Assembly: GCA_013824615.1 (NCBI GenBank)
Contig: PNOC01000017.1
Span: 1-62,492 of the forward strand
Length of the DNA: 62,492 nucleotides
Direction of reading: 5' to 3'
Source: Thermodesulfovibrio sp.
GTDB taxonomy: Bacteria; Nitrospirota; Thermodesulfovibrionia; Thermodesulfovibrionales; UBA6898
Shown here: piece after piece, positions 45,789 to 54,526 of the stretch
Position numbering within the stretch: the stretch's first letter is position 1
Layout: every line of letters starts with the position of its first letter
Notes under the pieces: generated by a model
The model's database searches: none
Seen by the model: only the letters and a program-made list of their open reading frames with translations
What the model was told of the DNA's origin: nothing
Translations under genes and position numbers: made by a program

Positions 45789-47291
45789 ATGGAACTTCTT
45801 GCTAATCTTATTCTCGGGTTTCAGACGGCGATTACGCTGACGAATCTGATGTACTGTTTTATCGGTGTGTTTCTCGGCACGCTGATTGGTGTATTGCCGG
45901 GGCTTGGTCCCACCGCGACCATTGCCATGCTCCTGCCTGTCACATTTACGCTGCCCCCGGTCTCCGCTTTAATCATGCTGGCAGGTATTTACTACGGTTC
46001 CCAATACGGTGGTTCTACGACTTCAATACTCGTCAATGTTCCCGGTGAGGCGGCCTCTGTAGTCACGACGCTTGACGGCTATCAGATGGCCCGCCAGGGA
46101 CGCGCAGGGGTGGCGTTGACCGCTGCGGCCATCGGCTCTTTTTTTGCAGGCACCGTAGCAACGCTTCTGCTGGCCTTTTTTGCTCCGCCTCTTGCGGACG
46201 TGGCTCTTAAGTTCGGTCCTGCAGATTATTTTTCACTTATGGTGCTCGGCCTGCTTGCTTCGGTGGTCCTGGCGCAGGGCTCGCTGCTGCATGCTATCGG
46301 TATGGTCGTGCTTGGACTGCTTCTGGGACTGGTCGGAGCTGACGTTAATTCCGGCGTGCAGCGGTTTTCCTTCGGTATGCCCCAGCTTGCTGATGGCATC
46401 GGGTTCGTTGTGGTTGCTATGGGCATGTTCGGGCTTGCCGAGATCGTCCGCAACCTCGAGCGTGAGGAGGGTGGGACGGCAGAAGTGACAAAAATTACCA
46501 GTCTGATGCCGACCAAAGAAGACTGGAAGCGCATGGTTGCCCCGATTCTCCGGGGGACTGCCATCGGTTCTGTCCTTGGCATTCTGCCGGGCAGCGGCTC
46601 AATACTCGGAGCCTTTGCAGCCTATTCGATTGAAAAAAAGGTTTCAAAACATTCTGCTGAGTTCGGGAAAGGTGCGATCGAAGGTGTTGCTGCGCCGGAG
46701 TCTGCAAACAACGCAGGAGCCCAGACCTCCTTCATCCCCATGCTGACACTCGGCATTCCGTCTAACCCGGTTATGGCGCTTATGGTAGGCGCTATGATCA
46801 TTCAGGGCATTCAGCCGGGGCCTTCCGTGATGACTGAACAGCCTGCTCTTTTTTGGGGTATCATTGCTTCGATGTGGATAGGCAATCTGTTTCTTGTCAT
46901 TTTGAATCTTCCCCTGATCGGGATGTGGGTTCGGATCATCATGATTCCCTATCATATCCTGTTTCCTGCGATTCTTGTCTTCTGCAGCATAGGCGTCTTC
47001 AGCCTTAAGAATACTCAATTTGATATCTACCTGATGGCCCTGTTCGGTCTGCTTGGGTACCTGTTTGTCAAGCTGGACTGCGAACCTGCGCCTATGCTGC
47101 TTGCCTTTATTCTCGGGCCCATGATGGAAGAGTATCTGCGCCGCGCGCTGCTGCTCTCGCGCGGCGACCCGACCGTCTTTTTTACTCGTCCAATCAGCGC
47201 AACACTGCTTGGCCTTGGTCTGCTGGCTGTCATAGCCGCGAGCATCCCTGCGCTATACAAAAAAAGGGAAGAGGCCTTCCGCGAGGAGTGA
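45789..47291 (+). CDS. tctA: Tripartite tricarboxylate transporter large permease (TctA)
   Basis: Encodes 500 aa from ATG 45789, which follows TTAGGAAGGCTT; an in-frame upstream extension would overlap tctB and is not family-like. About eleven or twelve membrane helices. Signatures are GVFLGTLIGVLPGLGPTATIA, YYGSQYGGSTTSILVNVPGE, and the mirror repeat ILPGSGSILGAFAAYSIEK followed by PESANNAGAQTSFIPMLTLGIP. This is the ion-coupled permease of the complex. Order C-B-A is the classic tct order. Confidence 0.94.
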   Translation: MELLANLILGFQTAITLTNLMYCFIGVFLGTLIGVLPGLGPTATIAMLLPVTFTLPPVSALIMLAGIYYGSQYGGSTTSILVNVPGEAASVVTTLDGYQMARQGRAGVALTAAAIGSFFAGTVATLLLAFFAPPLADVALKFGPADYFSLMVLGLLASVVLAQGSLLHAIGMVVLGLLLGLVGADVNSGVQRFSFGMPQLADGIGFVVVAMGMFGLAEIVRNLEREEGGTAEVTKITSLMPTKEDWKRMVAPILRGTAIGSVLGILPGSGSILGAFAAYSIEKKVSKHSAEFGKGAIEGVAAPESANNAGAQTSFIPMLTLGIPSNPVMALMVGAMIIQGIQPGPSVMTEQPALFWGIIASMWIGNLFLVILNLPLIGMWVRIIMIPYHILFPAILVFCSIGVFSLKNTQFDIYLMALFGLLGYLFVKLDCEPAPMLLAFILGPMMEEYLRRALLLSRGDPTVFFTRPISATLLGLGLLAVIAASIPALYKKREEAFREE

Positions 47292-47329
47292 GGAGGGCGC
47301 TTCAGGAGACTTATGCCTGGATAACAAAC

Positions 47330-47464
47330 ATGCAGAATGATATGCTGTGCAGTGAAGAGGTTCAGCCACAAGCGGCCTGGCGGATTGTCGTCGAGGCCTG
47401 GCTGAAGATGCAAGGCTATATTACCGTTACAACCAATGGAAAAGTGTTACCCTATTCTTTCTGA
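47330..47464 (+). pseudogene. Short ORF or gene remnant in the tctA-toxin-antitoxin spacer
   Basis: The 307-bp spacer (47292-47598) holds one short frame of 44 codons from ATG 47330, reading EEVQPQAAWRIVVEAWLKMQG. It looks like the N-terminal helix of a larger nuclease-like or mobile-element protein that has been cut off. There is no clear ribosome site. The rest of the spacer shows nothing apart from the AGGTGAAG ribosome site of the antitoxin gene. Confidence 0.3.
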
Positions 47465-47598
47465 TTTTGGAATCATAAACTGCTGGCGTGCACATGATCT
47501 ACGGCACGGCCTGCAGGATCGGACTGGAGCGGTTGAGGCGGGAAAATATCACATTTAAGCAGTTACCGTATAAAATAAAGGTTATGTGAGGTGAAGCC

Positions 47599-47829
47599 AT
47601 GAAAAAATTGACGAGGATAACTTTTAACCCTGAAATAATGGGCGGCAAACCCTGCATCAGGGGGATGCGTGTTACGGTCGGGATGATCGTGGGCATGATC
47701 GCTTCAGGCCATTCCAGGGAAGACATTCTGAAACTCTATCCTTATTTGGAGGCCCCGGATATTGACGAAGCACTTTCTTACGCCGCATGGCGTTCTGAAG
47801 AAGTTGAAGTGCCTTTTCAGGCGGCATGA
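47599..47829 (+). CDS. DUF433 antitoxin-like protein
   Basis: Encodes 76 aa. The DUF433 signature is clear: ITFNPEIMGGKPCIRGMRVTVGMIV, then GHSREDILKLYPYLEAPDIDEALSYA. This is a small helix-turn-helix domain found as the antitoxin of DUF5615/PIN-like toxins. ATG follows GTGAGGTGAAGCC. Its stop overlaps the toxin start by ATGA, so they are translated together. As in related pairs it probably neutralises the toxin and represses its own promoter. Confidence 0.85.
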   Translation: MKKLTRITFNPEIMGGKPCIRGMRVTVGMIVGMIASGHSREDILKLYPYLEAPDIDEALSYAAWRSEEVEVPFQAA

Positions 47830-48188
47830 AGTTTCTGATCGATATGAATCTCTCTCCCGACTGGGTCGAGGTTCTTGCTGCTGAGGGCATAGAAGCCATT
47901 CACTGGTCAAAGATCGGATTAGCTACAGCGCAGGACAAAGAACTGATGGCATGGGCCAAAGGCAACGGCCATATCGTTTTAACCCACGATCTCGACTTCG
48001 GGGCTATTCTTGCTGCAACTGGCGCTGAAGCCCCAAGCGTTGTTCAATTGCGCTTACAGGATCTGGCGCCTTCACATGCCAAACAGCTTGTCGTTAAAGT
48101 TCTACATGATTACCGGCTTGAACTGGAGCAGGGCGCACTCATTAGTGTAGACGAGGATAAGGCTCGGGTAAGGATCTTGCCCCTGTGA
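47826..48188 (+). CDS. DUF5615 PIN-like toxin
   Basis: Encodes 120 aa. The N-terminal KFLIDMNLSPDWVEVLAAEGIEAIHW and the central GHIVLTHDLDFGAILA are the DUF5615 (Mut7-C/PIN-like) signatures, with acidic residues D7 and D57/D59 placed to bind the metal of a nuclease site. The partner is the overlapping DUF433 gene. The next frame, a helicase fragment, starts inside its stop. The pair sits at the edge of an accessory region. Confidence 0.85.
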   Translation: MKFLIDMNLSPDWVEVLAAEGIEAIHWSKIGLATAQDKELMAWAKGNGHIVLTHDLDFGAILAATGAEAPSVVQLRLQDLAPSHAKQLVVKVLHDYRLELEQGALISVDEDKARVRILPL

Positions 48189-48403
48189 TACTGAAATCCT
48201 ATCAGACCGATGCCCTTGACTGGCTGGAAGCTTTTTTCAGGCGCTGCAAGCTGAGCAAGAATCCAGCTGTTGCCTATGCGGAGACAACAGAGGAATGGCG
48301 TGGTATCGCACTGAATTACCGTTCTCTGAGGAGGCAGGATATCCGTTGCGGGCGCCTGAAAAAAGCTGAGGCTATCAGGGTTGCTCACCTTGATAGCCTC
48401 TAA
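48185..48403 (+). pseudogene. 5' fragment of a type III restriction/DEAD-box helicase gene
   Basis: GTG 48185 overlaps the toxin stop. About 48 residues (MILKSYQTDALDWLEAFFRRC, then NPAVAYAETTEEW and LNYRSL) match the extreme N-terminus of Res-type helicases, which normally continue for 800 or more residues with a Walker A motif. Here the similarity ends abruptly, and after 24 unrelated residues the frame stops at 48403. The gene was cut, either by insertion of the element that follows or by a deletion. Confidence 0.55.
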
Positions 48404-48429
48404 TCTATGACACGTACTGCCTGTTGTTA

Positions 48430-48474
48430 TGGTGGCGGGAAGAGGATTTGAACCTCTGACCTTCGGGTTATGAG
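48430..48474 (-). other. 3' half of a tRNA-Met (CAU) gene; attachment-site-like scar
   Basis: On the minus strand, from 48474 down to 48430, the sequence reads anticodon loop CTCATAA, stem CCCGA, variable loop, a T arm with TTCAAAT between AGAGG and CCTCT, acceptor strand TCCCGCC and ACCA. The other half is missing: beyond 48474 the sequence does not pair with CCCGA and is AT-rich. Tyrosine recombinases commonly use exactly this part of a tRNA gene (anticodon loop to 3' end) as attB. The fragment therefore looks like the left attachment site of an integrated element extending to the right. Confidence 0.75.
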
Positions 48475-48590
48475 AACTACATACAAATCACCATAGAACA
48501 GCTTACCATAAGGATCTACGCATAATCAAGCTATTATTTAGTAACTCTTAACGCCATTAAAAGTATCATATAATTTAAAATTTAATGATT

Positions 48591-48602
48591 TATACATGTA
48601 TA
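48591..48602. promoter_or_regulatory. 12-bp palindrome before the recombinase trio
   Basis: TATACATGTATA is a perfect palindrome within a very AT-rich stretch. TATAAA directly overlaps its right half and could be a -10 element. It may be an operator for the element. It also contains the ATG at 48596, an alternative start of the first gene. Confidence 0.35.
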
Positions 48603-48646
48603 AAATATGTTTGACTTTTCCTGCTTTTTCCTTTAATCTTTCTTTC

Positions 48647-49393
48647 ATGATTTTGTTCGATGTCAAAGCCATATCGCTTCATTCTGATTTGTCGGTATGT
48701 TCTCAGTCATTCTTCAAGAGGATGAAGAGGAGTCTGCTCAATAGCGGCATTAATCTTCTGTCATATGCCAAGTACGATTCCCCTTTCGTTCTCAGGAGCA
48801 ATAAAGGACAGCCGCCACAGCTTCTGTCACACCATTTCGTGTATCTGCTTGTCAAAAACGCTGGGGAACCCTCTTTTTACGCAAGGGAAGTCACTACCAT
48901 CGAGCAAGTGAGTGAGGTCTTAGCGGCCGACAAACTCCATTTTCGTCTTATAGAGAATGCATTGATGGGCAAGAAACCATATAGCTCGCAAACACAATCA
49001 CATCAGAAGCGCCGTTCGGCACAGCAACTATGCCCTCTTTGTCCGGGTCCTCTCACTGGACAGAAAGGCAAAAAAGGTAAAATCAAAGATGGAAAAGAAT
49101 ACTTCGAGGTCAAATGTCATTACCGTCACTACCCCAGGTACAATTGCGATTTCTTTGTCGAGTTAGAAAAGACAGAATACATTCTTTTCAAGAAAAACCG
49201 ATATCCAACCAATAAGTGGCTCAACAAACTTGATGCAAAGCGCTGCCCACGATGCAAGGACCTCTTATTTGAGATGAAGTTGCCAGACGGCAGAATTTAT
49301 CACCAATGTCGAAATACATTAATCAGGCAATTCCCTGGGGAAGATTACTGTGACTTTCGGACTGAGATAACCGATGAAAAACTCAAAAGATGA
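48647..49393 (+). CDS. Zinc-finger protein of unknown function, first gene of recombinase trio
   Basis: Encodes 248 aa from ATG 48647, or 265 aa from ATG 48596; neither has a clear ribosome site. The N-terminal half has no recognised domain. The C-terminal half has two cysteine-rich units: CPLCPGPL with CHYRHYPRYNC (about 130-170), and CPRCKDLLFEM with CRNTL...DYCDF (about 205-240), resembling zinc ribbons of the topoisomerase/nuclease type. It overlaps the next gene by 20 bases. Translational overlap with two recombinase-family genes suggests a DNA-binding accessory subunit of the element. Confidence 0.6.
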   Translation: MILFDVKAISLHSDLSVCSQSFFKRMKRSLLNSGINLLSYAKYDSPFVLRSNKGQPPQLLSHHFVYLLVKNAGEPSFYAREVTTIEQVSEVLAADKLHFRLIENALMGKKPYSSQTQSHQKRRSAQQLCPLCPGPLTGQKGKKGKIKDGKEYFEVKCHYRHYPRYNCDFFVELEKTEYILFKKNRYPTNKWLNKLDAKRCPRCKDLLFEMKLPDGRIYHQCRNTLIRQFPGEDYCDFRTEITDEKLKR

Positions 49394-51983
49394 TTTAGCA
49401 ATTAAGAGACTTTATAAAGTCACAAAGACTCCGGAAGCCGAACGCTTCTACCCGGAAGAAGTTATTAGAGATATCCTGACCTTTAATAATAAAGCCGAAT
49501 ATATGAAACATATCGAAATAGTATTGTTCATATTACGATTATTCGACGTACCAGAGGACTTAAAGGGGGCTGGGCATGTTATTCACTTTGTCTTTCCTTT
49601 TCTGGACCCTTTTTTAAAATTAGCTGGCATGTCAAAACGAGGCAGAGACCTGGTAATAGAGGTGACCGAGACTTGGATAGAATGTCTACTTTCTTTTTCT
49701 GACGACTCCTTGTACTTCGAAGACGTCACTATTTTAGAGTCTCAGCTTTTCCGTTTTCATCTCGAAGCGTCGGGTGTCAAGAAATCTAGAAGATATGGAG
49801 ACCGAATTCAGGAAATAGAATCTTCAATCCCGACACCGCTTTATCAAAGCTATGGACCATTTGTGCATTTATGCATAAGAGATTTCTTGATAAGTGATTT
49901 CGTGATAAAGGACTTTAGGCAGGAAACCCGTGAGAATACTATCGATGAGCATATTCGCTCGGCAAGGATGTTCTTCCATTTCATGCAGCAATCGATAAGA
50001 TATACAGCTAATCATCCCCCTAAAATACCCGAATACTATATAAATAATTTTGTGGAAGAGTATGACAGGATAGTCAATATTCGGATTTCCAGGGCTGAGC
50101 AGCCGGAGGTTGGTAACTTTTTCGATCTCGGGGAGCGGGCGTCTGCATATAAAAGATATTTCTGCAGACTCATTAAGGATCATTACACCCCAATCGATCA
50201 AGAAGACAGAAATCTTCTTCCAGAGTTACTTGATACGGAGATAGAGGACTGCGATTTTACGCAAACTGCTGAAGGGCGTGTCGAATGCTATGGAAAATCA
50301 AGTTCAGATGATGTACCCGACAACCTCAGGATGGTAACACACTCTTTGATTTTTCGGGAAGAAAGTGGGGACTCTAAAATCTATGGCCTTGAGGCTCCTA
50401 TCCTTGAAGAATTGATATTTGTCAGCGGGCATAAAGAGGCTGTAGTTAGAACAAAACCTACTTTAAGACGATCTTGGTCGGAATTCATCGATTTGAAGAA
50501 ATATTTCTTCTTCTGGGATAGCTTTTTTATTAATCTTTATTCCTATTCGAGACTATACCAGGTTATCGAGACGACCTTCAATGAGGAAGCCCAAAGCAGG
50601 GAAAATGTTATTTGTGTATTCTTGATGCTGCTCATCCATACGGGGCTTAACCCTCGCTATCTCTTGCAAACTCAGACTGAGACGGCTTCTGAAGATGCAC
50701 GGCAATCTTTGCCAGTCATCAGGAAGGATCGCGACCACTTCGAGTGCATAATTGGACTTCCTATTCCTGAAAGAAAGACCTTTGACTCTAGCGGGTGTCT
50801 GTCGACTTACAAGAATGTCACCGTTCCGATATTCCCTTTCGTGAAGCCCTATGTAAATAACTTGTTCTCCCCTGCAAAGAAATATCTTTTTAGCTTTGTG
50901 GACAAGAAAGGAGAGGAGAGCCGTATTGATCTGATCATGATTAGGGCTTTCCTCAAACAAAACCTTCAGCCATATGGGTTAAGCATAAGCCTGGAGGCGA
51001 TTGCCAATTCATTCTTCAGTCTGTACTCAACGCGATATGGCATGGATCCGGTTGTGGCATGTTACATAAGCAAAAACCATTATAGAATCTTTAATGCACC
51101 TTTGCACTACATCTTTGTTCCTAAAAAGCACCTATTTGAATCATATAGCAGGACATCAATCAAAGTGCACCGGGCGATTAAAGAAAACATGGAATTGATG
51201 ACTGTGGGTAAAAGCATACGTACCCCTGTAAGCCTTGCAGAGGATAATGTATTCAAGGCTGCCCAAAATGAAAGAGGATATGGTTCTCCCCAGATACCTG
51301 AGCGAGAAACATGGATTACTTTCGTGGATGACCTGAAGAAAAGCATCAAGTCGTGTGGAATCAAACAGCTCTACCGACGTCACAACCTGTATAGCATCTA
51401 TTTATATTTTGCGTTAATGCTTGCTACGAGTCTTCGGCCACGGAACAATCCTGACATCGCCTGGGACACTTACAACAGCCAGCTCGGGATTATGATACTA
51501 GCTGACAAGCTGAGCCCACAGTTTTATGAGGAAAGGCTGGTTCCAATTTCCAAGTCAGTCGGTGGATTAATCGACGGCCTTCGTAATAACTTCCCAAGGT
51601 TCAAGTCTATCGTCGACGATTATCTCTGCCCTGGCTTTTCGGATCTTCAGCCGTCTCGTCTGTTCTTTTTTCTCAATGAGAATTACGAGTCGGTAGCATT
51701 TGAGCTTAAAGCAATAAAGAGGATTTTGGCTGAAGAGTACATTTCTTTTCCTCTCCCCCTGAATACACCCAGGCACTACATAAGATCTTCGTTCTACTGG
51801 GAAAATATTCATCATGAACTGGCCTCCATCTTTATGGGACATCAGACGTCGGGCAAGGAATGGCTCACCGATTTCTCATCCGTAGACCTATCAGAGATAG
51901 TCGACATCTTTAGTAAGAACGTCGAAAGTGTGCTCCGAGAGCTTGGTTTTGACTCGGTTCAGTATCTTCCCGCTGTGAGATAA
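49374..51983 (+). CDS. Large degenerate tyrosine-recombinase-like protein
   Basis: Encodes 869 aa. Most of it has no recognisable domain, but the C-terminal 200 residues follow the tyrosine-recombinase pattern in weakened form: LATSLRPRNN (R688), RHYIRS (H801, R804) and FMGHQTSGKE (H823). The catalytic tyrosine expected about nine residues after the last His is absent (KEWLTDF there). It therefore probably cannot cut DNA alone, and may serve as a partner subunit for the intact recombinase encoded two bases downstream. Paired recombinases are known from Tn554 and other multi-recombinase elements. The start overlaps the zinc-finger gene. Confidence 0.6.
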   Translation: MKNSKDDLAIKRLYKVTKTPEAERFYPEEVIRDILTFNNKAEYMKHIEIVLFILRLFDVPEDLKGAGHVIHFVFPFLDPFLKLAGMSKRGRDLVIEVTETWIECLLSFSDDSLYFEDVTILESQLFRFHLEASGVKKSRRYGDRIQEIESSIPTPLYQSYGPFVHLCIRDFLISDFVIKDFRQETRENTIDEHIRSARMFFHFMQQSIRYTANHPPKIPEYYINNFVEEYDRIVNIRISRAEQPEVGNFFDLGERASAYKRYFCRLIKDHYTPIDQEDRNLLPELLDTEIEDCDFTQTAEGRVECYGKSSSDDVPDNLRMVTHSLIFREESGDSKIYGLEAPILEELIFVSGHKEAVVRTKPTLRRSWSEFIDLKKYFFFWDSFFINLYSYSRLYQVIETTFNEEAQSRENVICVFLMLLIHTGLNPRYLLQTQTETASEDARQSLPVIRKDRDHFECIIGLPIPERKTFDSSGCLSTYKNVTVPIFPFVKPYVNNLFSPAKKYLFSFVDKKGEESRIDLIMIRAFLKQNLQPYGLSISLEAIANSFFSLYSTRYGMDPVVACYISKNHYRIFNAPLHYIFVPKKHLFESYSRTSIKVHRAIKENMELMTVGKSIRTPVSLAEDNVFKAAQNERGYGSPQIPERETWITFVDDLKKSIKSCGIKQLYRRHNLYSIYLYFALMLATSLRPRNNPDIAWDTYNSQLGIMILADKLSPQFYEERLVPISKSVGGLIDGLRNNFPRFKSIVDDYLCPGFSDLQPSRLFFFLNENYESVAFELKAIKRILAEEYISFPLPLNTPRHYIRSSFYWENIHHELASIFMGHQTSGKEWLTDFSSVDLSEIVDIFSKNVESVLRELGFDSVQYLPAVR

Positions 51984-51985
51984 CC

Positions 51986-54412
51986 GTGGACATTGCAAAA
52001 CTTCAGGATGCAATTGACGGCATAAATGAGACCCTTATGAGGGTCTACGCCAGACCTCCCGGCTGTTGCAAGAAGGTTAAGGCAGCCATTCTTGCTAGGG
52101 CTACGACAAACGAGACCTTATCCCGCCTTGAGCTTACGTATAAAGACATCGATGAGATAGGAAAAGAATTGATTCATGAAAGCCCCTACAACTACGTAAC
52201 CTATCTCAACAGGAAGACATTGAACGATGTCCTACAACGGCTCATAAAAAAGGAAATGATCGTGAGCCCCTATTTCAATGTCCCGGAGCAGAAGCATAGA
52301 AAAGTGTACACGAAGTTTATCGACGTAGGCTATAAGGAATTGTTACTCATTGAGGCCATAGATCGAGAGCTGAGGGCATTCAGTCCACACACTGTGGAAT
52401 TGCCTGTGGAAACGACTCTCTCAGGCGATGATGATCTGATTTGCGGGATTATAGCATCCTCCGTTATCCATGGCGCTATGTTGTTCAAGGGTTTTCACGA
52501 ACAGTTGCTGTCAGTGGATGTTGGAAGCATCGATCTCAGGAATGGTTTCATGACGGTCAGAACTCATGATAGTAGAGATACAGAAGGCAATCACAATGTC
52601 GCTTTTTTCAGATATTTTATTTCACCCATCACGATGGTCTATTTGCTGAAATATGTATCTTTGCACAGTAAAGAATTGAGAATCATCAACCCACGACTAA
52701 GGAACGGGAATCCGAGGACTTTTTTTTTCGGTGAGCGATGGAAAGAAGGGCCTGGCAATATAACTTTAAATTCAGTTTTTCTGCAATGGACTGAGACTAT
52801 AGCGAAAAAGTACGATCTGCCATCAGGAATGGAGCTGGAGAGGTTTAGATCCATTAGTATGAGATATTTGACGATGAAATATCCCATATTTCTCTTAAGT
52901 GTCCAGTCAAGGGCGCTTCTTTCCTACTCGGTGCCCGTAGATCATTTTGCTCCTCTACTGAATGTGAAACTGAGTGGTCCTTCTTATGATTTAAAAACGT
53001 TATCAAAGAGCGGCAAAGGCTCTGATGAGGCGCTCCGGCAGATGCTGGATAACAACGAAACCCTTACTAATGCCGTTCTGGAAATTATTTCGCAACGGGG
53101 CAGCATAAAGGATAAGGTCGACAGAAAGCCAGTTGCTGTAGAAATCCGGCAAAAAGTGGATGAGATAACAAAGGCCATGTCGCAAGAATCTGGCGAAGTG
53201 CCGCCTGTACTTGGGAACTACCAGATATATTGGGATTGGCTTTTATATCTCATTGAGTCCACCTCTCTGTCGCCCGGATCCATTAGTACCTATACTGGAA
53301 GTATCGGCAGACACTTTATGCCCTTGCTATCGGAAAAGAGCATTTTAACCTCTAAAAAAGAATATATAGAAGAGCGTATTCTGAATTGTATTAAGCGCTA
53401 TGAGACAAACGATATTATTAAGGATCTGAGACGTTTTTTTAGTTTCATCAAGCTGCAACATCCTGAGGTTGACCTTCCGAGCTTATCCCAAAAGAAATTC
53501 TTAAAGGCGATATGTTCAACGCCAAAACCACTTCTCTATTTCGAAGACGTGCGAAAGGTTATCAGCGCTGTATCAGATATCCATCTTAGGTTGATTATCC
53601 TTCTTGGCTTTTATGCGGGGCTTAGGGCGGGAGAAATTGTCAACCTCAAACTCAGCAATCTGATTTACGACGGAGGGTACGTCCTTTGCGTAAGGAAATC
53701 AAAGACAAAGAATGGCTCCAGAAATATTCCACTTTATTTGTTGATGCCTGACGAGTATCTGATAGAACTTGTCACTTACTGGAAAGCAGAAACAAGCAAG
53801 AGAAGACCCGATGGCTTTCTTTTTGTCAAGAAAGGCAAGAAACTCAGCAAACACACGTCATCTACCGTAGCATGCTTGTTTCGGGAAATCCTTGGCATCG
53901 AAATGGAATTTCATCATCTGAGGCATTCCTTTGCGAACTGGGTTTTGATTCGATGGTTTGCGGCCATCTATGGAAAAGATCTCTTTGAACCGGGCTGTCA
54001 TTTCCTTAGCGAAGAAGTGTTTAACGATGAATATCTTGAAAAGTTGAGGTTGCTCTTGTTTGGCTTTCGGATACTGAAAAAAGGGCAGAACTCTTTTTCC
54101 CATGTTTTCGCGGCGCTGGCACGACTTATCGGTCACGGCAGCCCCAGAATAACGATCAGGTATTATGTACATGTAATAGATTTTCTCATGCATCTCTATT
54201 TGAGGAGAAAGCACGGTGATTATCACGTCAAACTGACGAACAAGATGATGGCTGAGTTGTTAAACGTGTCACATGTGACGTTGCCAAAATATTTCGCGGT
54301 CAACCAAGTTAAACCCATGACGGTACAGGACATCGTCAATGCACAAAAGCGACGTCTTGGCTTGTCTGATATGATGGCATTTGAGACTCAGCAGTCCGGT
54401 CAGTCAGACTGA
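51986..54412 (+). CDS. Large tyrosine recombinase/integrase
   Basis: Encodes 808 aa from GTG 51986, two bases after the previous stop. Residues about 400-500 resemble a SAM-like core-binding domain (YQIYWDWLLYLIESTSLSPGSI). The C-terminal catalytic domain is complete: GLRAGEI (R547), a Lys in the beta hairpin SKTKNGSRNIPL, HHLRHSF (H643, R646), IGHGSPRIT (H717) and Y726 in IRYYVH. The first 400 residues are unlike ordinary integrases, which have 300-450 aa in total. About 50 extra residues also sit between HxxR and GH. It is the probable engine of the element. Confidence 0.8.
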   Translation: MDIAKLQDAIDGINETLMRVYARPPGCCKKVKAAILARATTNETLSRLELTYKDIDEIGKELIHESPYNYVTYLNRKTLNDVLQRLIKKEMIVSPYFNVPEQKHRKVYTKFIDVGYKELLLIEAIDRELRAFSPHTVELPVETTLSGDDDLICGIIASSVIHGAMLFKGFHEQLLSVDVGSIDLRNGFMTVRTHDSRDTEGNHNVAFFRYFISPITMVYLLKYVSLHSKELRIINPRLRNGNPRTFFFGERWKEGPGNITLNSVFLQWTETIAKKYDLPSGMELERFRSISMRYLTMKYPIFLLSVQSRALLSYSVPVDHFAPLLNVKLSGPSYDLKTLSKSGKGSDEALRQMLDNNETLTNAVLEIISQRGSIKDKVDRKPVAVEIRQKVDEITKAMSQESGEVPPVLGNYQIYWDWLLYLIESTSLSPGSISTYTGSIGRHFMPLLSEKSILTSKKEYIEERILNCIKRYETNDIIKDLRRFFSFIKLQHPEVDLPSLSQKKFLKAICSTPKPLLYFEDVRKVISAVSDIHLRLIILLGFYAGLRAGEIVNLKLSNLIYDGGYVLCVRKSKTKNGSRNIPLYLLMPDEYLIELVTYWKAETSKRRPDGFLFVKKGKKLSKHTSSTVACLFREILGIEMEFHHLRHSFANWVLIRWFAAIYGKDLFEPGCHFLSEEVFNDEYLEKLRLLLFGFRILKKGQNSFSHVFAALARLIGHGSPRITIRYYVHVIDFLMHLYLRRKHGDYHVKLTNKMMAELLNVSHVTLPKYFAVNQVKPMTVQDIVNAQKRRLGLSDMMAFETQQSGQSD

Positions 54413-54526
54413 TTGTCCATGGAATTGCAGTCGACTTGAAGTCCTCCGATCGATTCTTTGCCGGCCGCAGTCGGAGTCTCCATGCATTCAAGTAATCCAT
54501 ATCTTTAATGTTTCGTAAGCCTGACT

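Noticed and set aside
48430-48474. Functional tRNA gene
   Set aside because: Only the anticodon loop to the 3' end is present; the acceptor 5' strand, D arm and 5' anticodon strand are missing from the adjoining sequence.
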